Positions 1 to 8,782 of a stretch of 51,019 bases of DNA are shown here, piece after piece. Position numbers and translations under genes: made by a program. A model generated the notes under the pieces. It had not been told where the DNA came from. It saw nothing but the letters and a program-made list of their open reading frames with translations, and ran no database searches. Within the stretch, counting starts at the first letter, position 1. Every line of letters starts with the position of its first letter. Source of the stretch: Paracoccaceae bacterium (GTDB lineage: Bacteria > Pseudomonadota > Alphaproteobacteria > Rhodobacterales > Rhodobacteraceae); assembly GCA_947468085.1 (NCBI GenBank), contig CANIKY010000006.1, positions 1 to 51,019 on the forward strand, in the 5' to 3' direction.

Positions 1-642
1 AGCCAGACCAAGGCCGCCGCCGCCCAAGCCAATGGCCGCCTTAGCGCCGAGATCACCGCCGTGACCCTGCCCCAACGCAAAGGGCCTGCGCTGGAAGTGA
101 CACAAGACGAACACCCCCGCCCCACCACGATGGAAGCGCTGGCCCGTCTGAACGCACCCTTTCGCAAGGGCGGCACCGTTACGGCGGGCAATGCCGCAGG
201 CATCAATGACGGTGCGGCAGCGCTGATCCTAGCCTCGGCCTCTGCCGCCAAGCGTCATGGGCTGATGCCTTTGGCACGGGTATTGGGCGGGGCCACGGCC
301 GGCGTAGCCCCGCGCATCATGGGGATCGGCCCCGCCCCGGCCGCCCAAAAGCTGTTGGCGCGGCTGGGGATGGCTCAAGCCGATTTCGACATGATTGAAC
401 TGAACGAGGCCTTTGCCTCGCAAGGCCTCGCCACACTGCGCCTTTTGGGAATTGCAGATGACGACCCCCGCGTAAACCCCAACGGCGGCGCCATCGCCCT
501 TGGCCACCCCTTGGGCATGACCGGCGCGCGCCTGTCGGGCACGGCCGCTTTGCAGCTTGCCACAACCACAGCCCGCCGCGCTTTGGCCATGATGTGTATT
601 GGCGTGGGGCAGGGGATCGCTTTGGGTTTGGAGAGGGTGTGA
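1..642 (+). CDS. pcaF: Acetyl-CoA acyltransferase (thiolase), probably 3-oxoadipyl-CoA thiolase, C-terminal part
   Basis: The gene enters from the left edge in frame 1, so only about 213 C-terminal residues are visible. They carry thiolase C-terminal hallmarks: NEAFASQ, the [19 protein letters not shown] block with the active-site histidine, and the final CIGVGQG loop with the proton-transfer cysteine. The [15 protein letters not shown] form is common in 3-oxoadipyl-CoA thiolases (PcaF/PaaJ), which release acetyl-CoA and succinyl-CoA at the end of the beta-ketoadipate or phenylacetate route. Thiolase is clear; the exact substrate is inferred, because the N-terminal half and upstream pca or paa genes are outside the window. 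Confidence 0.8.
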   Translation, partial: SQTKAAAAQANGRLSAEITAVTLPQRKGPALEVTQDEHPRPTTMEALARLNAPFRKGGTVTAGNAAGINDGAAALILASASAAKRHGLMPLARVLGGATAGVAPRIMGIGPAPAAQKLLARLGMAQADFDMIELNEAFASQGLATLRLLGIADDDPRVNPNGGAIALGHPLGMTGARLSGTAALQLATTTARRALAMMCIGVGQGIALGLERV

Positions 643-702
643 TTGACCAGCAAAGGCCCAATCCCCCTTGCCACCACCACCCGCCTTTGCCACTCTGCCC
701 AA

Positions 703-1173
703 ATGTACACTATCACACCCCAGCCCCTGACAGCCCAAGCCTTTGCCCCCTTCGGCGATGTGCTGGAGGCAACGGGAGAGTTCCGGCTGATCAACGATGG
801 CTTTTGCCAGCGCCACCACGATCTGGCGCAGGTGGATACGGGCGGGGCCAAGACCGGCATTTCGATCTTTCAAGCCCAACCGCGCGCCCTGCCCTACCCC
901 TTTGATCTGATCGAGCGCCACCCCGAGGGCAGCCAAGCCTTTATCCCGATGACCCAGCATCCCTTTCTGGTAATCGTGGCACTAAACACGGCCTCGCAGC
1001 CAGTGGCGTTTCTGACCAATGGCGCGCAGGGCATCAATCTACATCGTGGCACTTGGCATGGGGTATTGACCCCGCTGCACGCGCCGGGATTGTTCGCCGT
1101 GGTCGACCGGATCGGTACGACCGCGAACTTGGAAGAATACCGCTATCCAAGTGCCTTTACGGTGCTGGGCTGA
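703..1173 (+). CDS. allA: Ureidoglycolate lyase
   Basis: A 156-residue protein, the usual AllA size (about 160). The N-terminus [19 protein letters not shown] matches the family opening (LxPLTxxAFxPFGDV). The middle has RHHDLAQVD, and the C-terminal half has the cupin-like [12 protein letters not shown] and FAVVDR segments expected of AllA. The enzyme splits ureidoglycolate to glyoxylate and urea in purine/allantoin use. The ATG at 703 was chosen because it fits the family N-terminus; the same frame is open back to 643, directly after the thiolase stop. No other allantoin genes are visible. The stop lies 4 bp from the stop of the convergent hydrolase gene. Confidence 0.85.
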   Translation: MYTITPQPLTAQAFAPFGDVLEATGEFRLINDGFCQRHHDLAQVDTGGAKTGISIFQAQPRALPYPFDLIERHPEGSQAFIPMTQHPFLVIVALNTASQPVAFLTNGAQGINLHRGTWHGVLTPLHAPGLFAVVDRIGTTANLEEYRYPSAFTVLG

Positions 1174-1177
1174 CCCA

Positions 1178-2320
1178 TCAGGCAGGGCTGCCTTGGGGCA
1201 GGCTTTCCAACCGCAAGCCTTTGGCAGAATTGGGCGCAAATCCTAACCAATCCTCGGTCAGATACGCCGCCTTTTGGGCCTCACCTTTTAGGTGAATATC
1301 CAAAAAGGCTGTGACAAAATGGGCGGCGATGTTGTTCATGCGCGCGGTGTCCCACACCGCATCGGCGTAGTGTTCAAAGGGTACAAAGGGCAGCCATGCC
1401 ACGGGGGACCAGCTTTCCAACGGCGCGGGGAAGGGGGCGGCGGCGTTGTGGCCTGCGCCTTCAAAGGTCAAAAGGTGGCGGGTTACACCCACGGCCTCAG
1501 CAAATATCATCCGCATGCCCGCCTCATAGCCCGACACATCATCACGGCTGCCCGCAAGGATCAGTGCAGGTACGCGCAGCCCCGCCATCCCTGCCCCATC
1601 CCAGACCCCGATCTGTCGCCCCCAAGGGCCAATCGGCACAATCGCCTTCAGCCGAGGATCCGCCACAGGCTGCCTGTGACGCGCCAGATAAGGGCCAATG
1701 CCAGCGCCCCGCTCCATCGTCACGGCGGCGTCTGACACGCCCGCCCCACCTGCGACCAAAGCACCGTAGCCGCCCATCGAATAGCCAATGACGGCGATGC
1801 GCGTGGCCCCCAAGGCATCGGCCACAAACAGCGTGTCCAAGGGGCGGTTGACCAAGGTTGACCCAAAGGCCTGCCCGCCCAGATAGGCCGGATCGTCATA
1901 GGTGCTTTGAGGATGGTCGATGCTTGCCACCAGATAACCCTTCGAGGCGAGGTTTTCGCCCAGATGCCCCATCAAGAACCGGTTGCCCGGATACCCATGC
2001 GACAAGATGATCAAGGGGAAATCCCCCGCCAGTGCCGCCGCATCACGCGTGGCGCTGCCGAACAGGCGAACGGGCGTGCGGCCATCGCGGCTGACGGTGG
2101 CATAGGTTGATCCTGCTCCGCGCGTCGCTGCGGGATACCACAGTTCCACCACCAACTTGCGGTCGGAGACTGCGGGCTGCCCCGCGATTGCGGCCAGCAC
2201 GTCCAACTGCGCAGGGTTGACCAATTCCAGCGTCTTGACCCCCACCGGATGGGCCCCAAGCCGTGCCAATTCCGGCGCATCGGGGCGGATCAGGTCGATG
2301 CGGTTGTCTTGGGGGGGCAT
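1178..2320 (-). CDS. Predicted dienelactone hydrolase-like alpha/beta hydrolase
   Basis: A 380-residue protein of the alpha/beta-hydrolase fold. Visible elements are the oxyanion strand FPLIILSHGYPG (about 101-112), the nucleophile elbow GYSMGG with Ser181, a likely acid at Asp260/261 (AGSRDD) and the histidine in GAGHN (about 291). The layout resembles the predicted dienelactone hydrolase/PAF-acetylhydrolase-like group (COG4188), but no substrate can be read from the sequence. No signal peptide is evident, so it is probably cytoplasmic. It faces allA tail to tail. Confidence 0.7.
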   Translation of the reverse strand: MPPQDNRIDLIRPDAPELARLGAHPVGVKTLELVNPAQLDVLAAIAGQPAVSDRKLVVELWYPAATRGAGSTYATVSRDGRTPVRLFGSATRDAAALAGDFPLIILSHGYPGNRFLMGHLGENLASKGYLVASIDHPQSTYDDPAYLGGQAFGSTLVNRPLDTLFVADALGATRIAVIGYSMGGYGALVAGGAGVSDAAVTMERGAGIGPYLARHRQPVADPRLKAIVPIGPWGRQIGVWDGAGMAGLRVPALILAGSRDDVSGYEAGMRMIFAEAVGVTRHLLTFEGAGHNAAAPFPAPLESWSPVAWLPFVPFEHYADAVWDTARMNNIAAHFVTAFLDIHLKGEAQKAAYLTEDWLGFAPNSAKGLRLESLPQGSPA

Positions 2321-2384
2321 GCTATGGCTCCTATGCTGGGGCCAAGCTTAGGGCAGTCTGCGCCAACATCCAGCCCGCAAACTG

Positions 2385-2413
2385 AAAAAGGGGCAGCCTT
2401 TCGACCACCCCTT
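2385..2413 (-). terminator. Rho-independent terminator of the cold-shock gene
   Basis: Read on the minus strand, AAGGGG and CCCCTT arms flank a roughly 14-nt interior and are followed directly by a run of five T. It lies about 45 bp past the cold-shock stop codon, the right place and orientation to end that transcript. Confidence 0.6.
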
Positions 2414-2455
2414 GTCCAAAACCTTTGCCTTTGGCCTAAGCCTCAGGCGGAAAGC

Positions 2456-2662
2456 TTATGCCAGCGCCAGATTGATCGCCGACTCGCGGCCATCACGGCC
2501 AGCTTCGATGTCGAAAGTCACGGCTTGGCCGTCAGCCAATTGGCGGATGCCAGCGCGTTCCATGGCAGTAATATGGACGAACACGTCCTTCTTGCCGCCT
2601 TCCGGAGCGATAAAGCCGAAACCTTTAGTTGCGTTGAACCATTTCACGGTGCCCTTAGCCAT
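2456..2662 (-). CDS. Cold-shock protein, CspA family
   Basis: A 68-residue single cold-shock domain. It opens [18 protein letters not shown], carrying RNP1 (KGFGFI), followed by RNP2 (DVFVHI). Such proteins bind single-stranded RNA or DNA and act as RNA chaperones. The ATG at 2662 fits the family start and has an AGGAG ribosome-binding site at 2671-2675; the frame is open to 2719 but that extension does not look like the family. A TTGACG hexamer at 2719-2724 (minus strand) may be a -35 element, but no good -10 follows. Monocistronic, with its own terminator. Confidence 0.93.
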   Translation of the reverse strand: MAKGTVKWFNATKGFGFIAPEGGKKDVFVHITAMERAGIRQLADGQAVTFDIEAGRDGRESAINLALA

Positions 2663-3148
2663 CGTGTGTACTCCTGTTTGTCTGCCATCCGCAGGAATGC
2701 GATGGCCCGGCGCAGTCACGTCAAGATCGAAAGCTGCAGCCGTAGCCAGACAGGGTCGATAATTAGCGGTTCGCTAGTAACACATGCGCTCTTTCCCCAA
2801 CAAAAGCAAGCCCCGCCGCAAGAATGCCTAAAGCGGGGGGCGTGTATCTCTTGACTTAGGGGCCAAAAGTGCTCTCTTTTGGCCCACTGCCCCGCCTATC
2901 CCTAGCTGTCAGGCGGCCGTGCGACTGCTTTGCTACAACATCCGGTATGACCATGGCCGCGATAGGGCCTATCGGTTGGCCCCTGTCGCAAATGTGGTGA
3001 AATCCGCCGATATGATTTTCGGCTGTGCATCAGGTGATTCTATTCCGGCGGTAAAACGGGTGGAACAGAGCCTGTCTGGTGGAGCTTCGTGCCAAGCTTG
3101 ATTGACAAGCCCACCCCCCTTTGCCTTGATGACGCCAAAGGATTCCTG
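2663..3148. other. Non-coding gap with two hairpins, upstream of cspA and the kinase
   Basis: No convincing gene was seen in these 486 bases. The left part is the divergent promoter/leader region of the cold-shock gene. It holds a GC-rich hairpin at 2810-2838 (CCCCGC/GCGGGG arms) and a perfect 9-bp hairpin with a 6-nt loop at 2861-2884 (GGCCAAAAG/CTTTTGGCC). Neither has a T tract on either strand, so a simple terminator role is not obvious. A 60-codon open frame at 2919-3101 has no recognisable content. Confidence 0.4.
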
Positions 3149-4138
3149 ATGACCCCCACGCTTGGCGCCAATCTCACCACCCCGCCCCCGGTTCTGGCCG
3201 AAGCGCTTGCGCGAGACTTTTTACAAACCCATTGGGGACTGACCGGTGTATTGCACCCTTTGACATCCGAGCGCGATCTTAACTACCGCGTCAGTGCGGC
3301 CCAAGGGCGCTATGTGCTCAAACTGGCCAATCCGGCAGAACCGGAAGAGGTTACGCAGTTTCAAACCCGCGCCCTGTTACATTTGGAAGGCAGCGCCCTG
3401 CCCGTCCCCCGCGTGGTCCGCACCAAAACTGGGGCGACGGAAGTCGCCACGCCCTACGGCATCCTGCGTCTCTTGACCTATCTTGAAGGCCACCCGCTGC
3501 ACCTTGCGCCCAAGTCGATGACCCAACGCGCGGCCATTGGGCAGGCAGCGGCGCGCTTGTCGCTAAGCTTGCAAGGGTTCACCCACCCCGCCAGCCGCCA
3601 AGACCTGCAATGGGATATCCGCCACACCGCCCGCCTGCGGCCCTTGCTGGGCGATATCACTCCTGATCTGCGCGCGCTGTGTACCCAAACACTGAAGACG
3701 TTCGAGGAAACGGTTCTGCCCCATCTGCCCCAGTGCCGCTGGCAGGTGGTGCATAACGACATGAACCCGCACAACCTGCTGACCGATCCGGCCGACCCGA
3801 CCCGCATCGCGGGCATCCTCGACTTTGGCGATATGGTGGAAACGCCGCTCATCTGCGACATGGCCGTGGCCGCCAGCTATCAGGTTGACCCAGACGCGCC
3901 CTTGCAAAGCCTGGCCACCTTCGCCCGCGCCTATCACGCCGTCCTGCCGCTGACTGACCTTGAGCAAAGCCTGTTTGTGCCCCTGACAGCGGCGCGGATG
4001 CTGACCACACTCGCCATAGCTTCGGCCCGCGCGGCGCGCTATCCTGACAACGCGCCCTATATTCTGCGCAACGTCCCCTCGGCCAGCGCGGGGCTGCGCG
4101 CATTGGTGGGCCTGAACCTGTCCAGCCTGTGGGGGTAA
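3149..4138 (+). CDS. APH-fold phosphotransferase (small-molecule kinase)
   Basis: A 329-residue protein of the aminoglycoside phosphotransferase/choline kinase fold. It shows an N-terminal ATP-lobe segment (YRVSAAQGRYVLKLANP, with the strand lysine), the catalytic loop HNDMNPHN (His202-Asn209) and the Mg-binding DFGD (225-228). ATG 3149 was chosen because AAAGGA precedes it; a GTG at 3089 is an alternative that adds 20 poorly conserved-looking residues. The next gene starts 3 bp after the stop and encodes a class-III PLP phospho-lyase. By analogy with hydroxylysine kinase plus phosphohydroxylysine phospho-lyase, this kinase may phosphorylate an amino alcohol that the lyase then eliminates. 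Substrate unknown. Confidence 0.75.
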   Translation: MTPTLGANLTTPPPVLAEALARDFLQTHWGLTGVLHPLTSERDLNYRVSAAQGRYVLKLANPAEPEEVTQFQTRALLHLEGSALPVPRVVRTKTGATEVATPYGILRLLTYLEGHPLHLAPKSMTQRAAIGQAAARLSLSLQGFTHPASRQDLQWDIRHTARLRPLLGDITPDLRALCTQTLKTFEETVLPHLPQCRWQVVHNDMNPHNLLTDPADPTRIAGILDFGDMVETPLICDMAVAASYQVDPDAPLQSLATFARAYHAVLPLTDLEQSLFVPLTAARMLTTLAIASARAARYPDNAPYILRNVPSASAGLRALVGLNLSSLWG

Positions 4139-4141
4139 GCG

Positions 4142-5452
4142 ATGAAACGCGATGAAACGATGGTCAACGCCTATGTCCCCGGCCAAGGCAACCTGTCGCA
4201 GCAAGATCAAGCCTTGGTCGCCCGCCGACAGCGGCTGCTGGGGCCCGCCTACCGGCTGTTTTACGAAACCCCCGTACATCTGGTGCGCGGCGCGGGGGTT
4301 TGGCTCTATGATGCCGAGGGCAAAGCCTATCTTGATTGCTACAACAATGTGGCCAGCCTTGGCCATTGCCACCCCCATGTCACCCAAGCCACCGCCAAAC
4401 AGGCCGCGACCTATGCCAGCCACACCCGCTATCTGAACGAGGTCGTGCTGGATTGCGCCGAAAAGCTGCTCGCGCATTTCCCGCCCGCCCTGTCGCAGGT
4501 GATGTTCACCTGCACCGGGTCCGAGGCGAACGATCTGGCCCTGCGCATCGCCTTTGCCCAAACCGGCGGCACCGGCGTGATCGTCACGCAAAACGCCTAT
4601 CATGGGGTGACGCATGCGGTGTCGGGCCTCTCACCCTCGCTGGGGTCTGGCGTGGCTTTGGGCCAGCATGTGCGCACCATCCCCGCGCCGGATCCCGCAC
4701 AGATGGCAGGCGATCTGGGGCAGGCCTTTGCCGCCGCCGTGCAAGGGGCGGTCGACGACCTTGTGCGCCACGGCATCAAACCCGCCGTGCTGATCGTGGA
4801 CACCGTGTTCTCGTCAGACGGCGTGTTCGCCGACCCTGCGGGCTTCTTGCAACCCGCCGTCGACGTGATCCGCAAATCCGGTGGCCTGTTCATCGCCGAC
4901 GAGGTCCAACCCGGTTTCGGGCGCACCGGCGGGCATTGGTGGGGATTTGAACGCCACGGAGTGCTGCCCGACATGGTCAGCTTGGGTAAGCCCATGGGCA
5001 ATGGCTACCCCGTGGCGGCCTTGGTGCTGCGCCCCGAGGTTTTGGCCGAATTCGGCGCAAAGGGGCGCTATTTCAACACCTTCGGCGGCAACGCCGTGGC
5101 CTGCGCCACCGCCATTGCGGTGATGGAGGTGATTGAAGACGAAGCCCTGCTGCACAACGCCGCCACCGTGGGCCAGCACATGGCCGATGGCCTGCGCGCC
5201 TTGGCCAAAACCCACGCGAGCCTTGGCCCCCTGCGCGCCACAGGTCTGTTCTTAGGCCAAGACATCACCCAAGACGGGGCCCCCGACGGGGCAAAGGCCG
5301 CCCGCGTGGTCAACGCCTTGCGCGATGCGGGGGTTCTCATCTCGGCCACCGGCCCCAAAGGCCACACCTTAAAAATCCGCCCGCCCCTGATCCTGCAAAA
5401 GGCCCAAGCCGACCTGTTCTTGGAAAAACTGGATCAAGCCCTAAAACCCTGA
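4142..5452 (+). CDS. Class-III PLP enzyme of the phosphoethanolamine/phosphohydroxylysine phospho-lyase family
   Basis: A 436-residue PLP fold-type I protein. NNVASLGHCHPHV, the GSEANDLALR phosphate-binding region, FIADEVQPGFGR (aspartate facing the pyridine nitrogen) and SLGKPMGNGYPV with Schiff-base Lys283 are all present. The closing VLISATGPKGHTLKIRPP is typical. The whole pattern, especially DCxNNVAxxGHCHP and ADEVQxGFGR-GxHxWxF, resembles AGXT2L1/AGXT2L2. Those enzymes are phospho-lyases that release ammonia and phosphate from an O-phosphorylated amino alcohol. A plain omega-aminotransferase cannot be excluded. GGGG before 4142 supports this start; a second ATG lies at 4160. The kinase gene immediately upstream strengthens the phospho-lyase reading. 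Confidence 0.8.
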   Translation: MKRDETMVNAYVPGQGNLSQQDQALVARRQRLLGPAYRLFYETPVHLVRGAGVWLYDAEGKAYLDCYNNVASLGHCHPHVTQATAKQAATYASHTRYLNEVVLDCAEKLLAHFPPALSQVMFTCTGSEANDLALRIAFAQTGGTGVIVTQNAYHGVTHAVSGLSPSLGSGVALGQHVRTIPAPDPAQMAGDLGQAFAAAVQGAVDDLVRHGIKPAVLIVDTVFSSDGVFADPAGFLQPAVDVIRKSGGLFIADEVQPGFGRTGGHWWGFERHGVLPDMVSLGKPMGNGYPVAALVLRPEVLAEFGAKGRYFNTFGGNAVACATAIAVMEVIEDEALLHNAATVGQHMADGLRALAKTHASLGPLRATGLFLGQDITQDGAPDGAKAARVVNALRDAGVLISATGPKGHTLKIRPPLILQKAQADLFLEKLDQALKP

Positions 5453-5456
5453 TCCC

Positions 5457-5479
5457 TTTCATATGTGCCCAAATATCCC
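5457..5479 (+). repeat. Single copy of a dispersed 23-bp intergenic motif
   Basis: The core CATATGTGCCCAAATATC, flanked by TTT and CC, lies just after the phospho-lyase stop. It is the exact reverse complement of 9837-9859 and matches 36307-36329 with two mismatches. Similar short elements are seen between many Rhodobacterales genes, to my recollection; function unknown. Confidence 0.6.
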
Positions 5480-5487
5480 CGGGGTTT

Positions 5488-5505
5488 AAGGGGGCGGGCC
5501 CCCTT
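5488..5505. terminator. Palindromic hairpin between convergent genes
   Basis: AAGGGGGC, a GG centre, then GCCCCCTT form an 8-bp palindrome between the stop of the phospho-lyase gene and the stop of rpe. A and T runs on the two sides suit a bidirectional terminator, but the runs are short. Confidence 0.4.
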
Positions 5506-6206
5506 TACGCCTCTGCCGCTTGCCGCAACGCGCGGATGTTTGCACCGTAAGCGGCAGGGTTGTCGGCCGTGCCGCCCTTGAACACCGAAGACCCCGCCAC
5601 CAAAGCATCCGCCCCCGCCGCCACCAAGGCGCGGGCGTTGTCCAAGGTCACCCCGCCGTCAATCTCGATATGGATCGGCCGCGCCCCGATCATCGCCCGC
5701 AACGCGGCGATCTTGTCCATCTGCGAGGCGATCAGCTTTTGCCCGCCAAAGCCGGGGTTCACCGTCATCACACAGATCAGGTCGATATCGTCCAAAAGAT
5801 AGGGCACCGCCTCGATCCCCGTGCCGGGGTTGATGGCCAACCCCGCCTTGCATCCCAAAGCGCGGATGGCTTGCAGCGTGCGGTGAATATGCGGCCCGCT
5901 TTCCAGATGGGCTGTCAGAATATCGGCACCCGCCTTGGCAAAAGCCTCTAGATAGGCATCCACCGGAGAAATCATCAAATGTACATCCATCACCCCCGCG
6001 ATATGCGGCCGAAGGGCTGCACACATGGCCGGCCCAAAGGTCAAGTTCGGCACGAAATGGCCGTCCATCACGTCAATATGCACCCAGTCGCAGCCCTGCG
6101 CTTCGATAGCGCGGCACTCGGCCCCGAAATTGGCAAAATCAGCGGCAAGGATCGACGGGGCGATCTTGACGACGCGCGAAAAGGCTGGGCTTCGGGAAAG
6201 GGTCAT
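5505..6206 (-). CDS. rpe: Ribulose-phosphate 3-epimerase
   Basis: A 233-residue TIM-barrel enzyme interconverting ribulose-5-phosphate and xylulose-5-phosphate in the pentose phosphate or Calvin cycles. All family blocks are visible: KIAPSILAADFANFG, HIDVMDGHFVPNLTFG, DVHLMI, VNPGFGGQ, EIDGGV and AGSSVF. These include the metal-binding His/Asp pairs. The ATG at 6206 has AGGAGG upstream and a normal-length N-terminus; the open frame upstream to 6308 does not look coding. Divergent from gap across a 125-bp gap that should hold both promoters. Confidence 0.93.
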   Translation of the reverse strand: MTLSRSPAFSRVVKIAPSILAADFANFGAECRAIEAQGCDWVHIDVMDGHFVPNLTFGPAMCAALRPHIAGVMDVHLMISPVDAYLEAFAKAGADILTAHLESGPHIHRTLQAIRALGCKAGLAINPGTGIEAVPYLLDDIDLICVMTVNPGFGGQKLIASQMDKIAALRAMIGARPIHIEIDGGVTLDNARALVAAGADALVAGSSVFKGGTADNPAAYGANIRALRQAAEA

Positions 6207-6331
6207 GGCGTCCTCCTCTGACCAAACGGGTGTGCCGCAGCACGCGGCTTGGGTCAAGTCCCGCCCAAGGGCGCATTGCAGCCCGCCGTGGAATATGATC
6301 AAATTCATGTATCAAAAAATAGGAGAGCAGG

Positions 6332-7306
6332 ATGCAGATCTTCATCAACGGCTTTGGCCGGATCGGACGCTCTGTCTTGCGGGCTTGGGCGCAATCGCCC
6401 GCCACTTGGCCGGGGCTGACAATTTCAGGCATCAACGACATCGCGGCAGCCGAGATGTGCGCCTACTTGTTCCAATACGATTCTGTCTTTGGCCCGTGGC
6501 GGGGCACAGTCAGCCTGACCAGCAACGCCCTTGTCGTCAACGGACACCCTATCCCGTTGCACCGCAGCGCTGATTTGTCCGCGCTGGATCTATCAGACGT
6601 GGATGTCGTGCTGGAATGCACGGGCCGCGCCGACCGAATGGATGTCGCCTCTCAAGGCTTAACCGCAGGGGCCAAGCGTGTGCTGATCTCGGGGCCCTCC
6701 AAAGCGGCCGACCTCACAGTCGTTTTAGGCGCGAATGAAGCCCTGCTTAAAGACCAACGCATCATCTCCAACGCATCTTGCACCACCAATGCTTTGGCCC
6801 CCTTGGTCAAGCTGCTGCACGAAACTTGGGGTGTGGTCACAGGTTCGATGACGACGATCCACTGTTACACCGGCAGCCAACCCACCACCGACGCCCCCGC
6901 CGCCGACTATGCCCGCTCACGCGCAGCGGCGCTGTCGATGGTGCCCACGACCACCTCGGCCCAGCGCCTATTGGACATCGTGCTGCCCGACATCGCCGGC
7001 CGCATCGAAGGCTCTGCCGTGCGCGTCCCCACCGCTTCTGTGTCGGCGGTAGACCTTGCCGTTATGCTGCAAACCGCCCCGACAGGGGTTCAAATCAACG
7101 CAAAACTGCGCGCGGCAGGCGGCGTCATCGGCACCACCGATGCGCCACTTGTTTCCTCAGACTTGCGGGCGCGACCCGAAAGCATCCTTATGGCCCTGCC
7201 CGAAACCCGCGTCACCAAATTTGGTCTTGTCCGCGTGTTTGGCTGGTACGACAACGAATGGGGATTTTCGAACCGGATGCTGGATGTGGCCCTGAAGATG
7301 GGCTGA
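6332..7306 (+). CDS. gap: Glyceraldehyde-3-phosphate dehydrogenase, type I (divergent)
   Basis: A 324-residue protein with the full GAPDH layout. It has Rossmann NGFGRIGR (6-13), the coenzyme-binding GINDI with an Asp suggesting NAD use, and SNASCTTN with nucleophile Cys150. HCYTGSQPTTDA with His177 and the C-terminal WYDNEWGFSNRM complete it. AGGAG precedes the ATG. It is shorter and more divergent than classical housekeeping GAPDH, and erythrose-4-phosphate dehydrogenase (Epd) is an alternative. Its position beside rpe and near deoC, both of which handle pentose or triose phosphates, fits either reading. Confidence 0.85.
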   Translation: MQIFINGFGRIGRSVLRAWAQSPATWPGLTISGINDIAAAEMCAYLFQYDSVFGPWRGTVSLTSNALVVNGHPIPLHRSADLSALDLSDVDVVLECTGRADRMDVASQGLTAGAKRVLISGPSKAADLTVVLGANEALLKDQRIISNASCTTNALAPLVKLLHETWGVVTGSMTTIHCYTGSQPTTDAPAADYARSRAAALSMVPTTTSAQRLLDIVLPDIAGRIEGSAVRVPTASVSAVDLAVMLQTAPTGVQINAKLRAAGGVIGTTDAPLVSSDLRARPESILMALPETRVTKFGLVRVFGWYDNEWGFSNRMLDVALKMG

Positions 7307-7348
7307 CAGCGCCCTGACCCCCTTTATCTTGGCGCAAATACTTCACGC

Positions 7349-7375
7349 GGGTGCGGGTGTGTGAAACCCCCGCCC
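7349..7375. terminator. GC-rich hairpin between gap and nhaD-like gene
   Basis: GGGTGCGGGT and ACCCCCGCCC arms (one mismatch and one G-T pair) enclose a 7-nt loop between two convergent genes. There is no clear T tract on the + strand, so a terminator role is only likely. Confidence 0.35.
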
Positions 7376-8670
7376 TAAAACAACGCCGCATTCCACCAAA
7401 GATGCGTCAGTATCGACGCCCCATAGCCCAAGCCCACCGCCCAAGCCCAGCGCAGATGCGCCATGAAGGTATAAACCCCGCGCGCTTGCCCCATCAGCGC
7501 CACCCCCGCGGCCGATCCGATCGACAAGATCGACCCGCCCACCCCGCAGGTCAGCGTGATCAACAGCCAATGGCCATGGCCCATCGCCGGATCCATCGTC
7601 AAGACGGCGTACATCAAGGGGATATTGTCGACCACCGCCGACAAAGCGCCGATGATGATATTGGCCGCCAACGGCCCCATTCCAACATATAAAACCTCCG
7701 AGGCCAGCGCCAAATACCCCAGCACGCCCAAACCACCCACGGCAAAGATGATGCCAAAGAAAAACAACAGCGTGTCCCATTCCACCCGCTGCACTTGGGC
7801 AAAACTGTCCAACACCATATCCTCGTCGCCGCGCCGCCCCCCCGTCAGGCGCAACCCGTAAGCCAAGGCTTGCAAATAGCCCAAGCCCAGCATCATCCCC
7901 AGCGCAGGCGGCAGGTTCAATGCGTTCTTGAACAGAACCGAGGTTGCAATTGTCGCTGCAAACAGCGCCAACACAGCCCACATCCCGGGCTTGATGCGGA
8001 TCCGAACCTGCTCTGCCTCAGGCTGCCCCTTGGGCACGGCCCAGATCATGATCAGCGCGGGCACAGCCCAGTTTACAACCGACGGAACAAACAGCGCGAA
8101 GAACTCAAAAAACCCCAACTTGCCCTGCTGCCAGACCATCAAGGTCGTGATATCCCCAAAGGGACTAAACGCCCCGCCGGCATTGGCCGCCACAACCACT
8201 GAAACACAACTGACCACCGTAAATTTGGTGCTGTCACGGCCCAAGGCCATCACCACGGCCCCCATAACCAAAGCCGTCGTAAGATTGTCCAAAACCGGAG
8301 ACAAGAAGAACGCCAAGCCCCCCGTCAACCAAAAAAGTTGCCGATAGCTTAGGCCCGCGCGCACCAAAACCCCGCGCAACGCGTCAAAGGCGCGCCGCTC
8401 TTCCAGTGTGTTGACGTAGGTCACAGCCACGATCAAAAACAAGAACAATTCGCCGTATTCTTCGATCACACCCACAGCGGCTTTATGGGCGAAGTCTGAT
8501 TGACCAGCCATAGAAAAGGCCACGCCAATCAACGCCCAGATCAACCCCGCCGCCAAAAGGACAGGCTTTGATTTTGCCATGCCGGTGATTTCTTCAAGAA
8601 TCACCAGCACATAGGCCACACAGAAGATGCCAAGCGCACAAAGCCCTGCCCAATGTCCGGTAAAGTCCAT
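7375..8670 (-). CDS. nhaD: NhaD-family sodium/proton antiporter
   Basis: About 431 residues with a dozen or so hydrophobic segments spread over the whole length. The stretch AANAGGAFSPFGDITTLMVWQ is the characteristic NhaD motif of the ion-transporter superfamily, and SPVLDNLTTALVMGA is a second conserved block. NhaD proteins exchange Na+ (or Li+) for protons across the inner membrane, common in marine and halotolerant bacteria. ATG 8670 was preferred over a GTG at 8688 because AGGGGAT sits 8 nt before it. It stands alone between gap and deoC with no metabolic link to them. Confidence 0.85.
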   Translation of the reverse strand: MDFTGHWAGLCALGIFCVAYVLVILEEITGMAKSKPVLLAAGLIWALIGVAFSMAGQSDFAHKAAVGVIEEYGELFLFLIVAVTYVNTLEERRAFDALRGVLVRAGLSYRQLFWLTGGLAFFLSPVLDNLTTALVMGAVVMALGRDSTKFTVVSCVSVVVAANAGGAFSPFGDITTLMVWQQGKLGFFEFFALFVPSVVNWAVPALIMIWAVPKGQPEAEQVRIRIKPGMWAVLALFAATIATSVLFKNALNLPPALGMMLGLGYLQALAYGLRLTGGRRGDEDMVLDSFAQVQRVEWDTLLFFFGIIFAVGGLGVLGYLALASEVLYVGMGPLAANIIIGALSAVVDNIPLMYAVLTMDPAMGHGHWLLITLTCGVGGSILSIGSAAGVALMGQARGVYTFMAHLRWAWAVGLGYGASILTHLWWNAALF

Positions 8671-8782
8671 CCGATATCCCCTTTTCACGCCCCTTTGGGC
8701 GGCGCGCCCCGCAAAACGCCCAACCCCACCTTGCCAGCAACCCGCCCACCATGCAAACTGGCTCTAATTTGCGGAGACTGCG

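Noticed and set aside
229-960. 243-codon minus-strand frame over thiolase and allA
   Set aside because: Antisense to two well-supported genes and low-complexity in content.
4142-5452. Simple omega-aminotransferase annotation
   Set aside because: The DCxNNVAxxGHCHP and ADEVQxGFGR patterns plus the adjacent kinase fit phospho-lyases better, although transaminase activity is not excluded.
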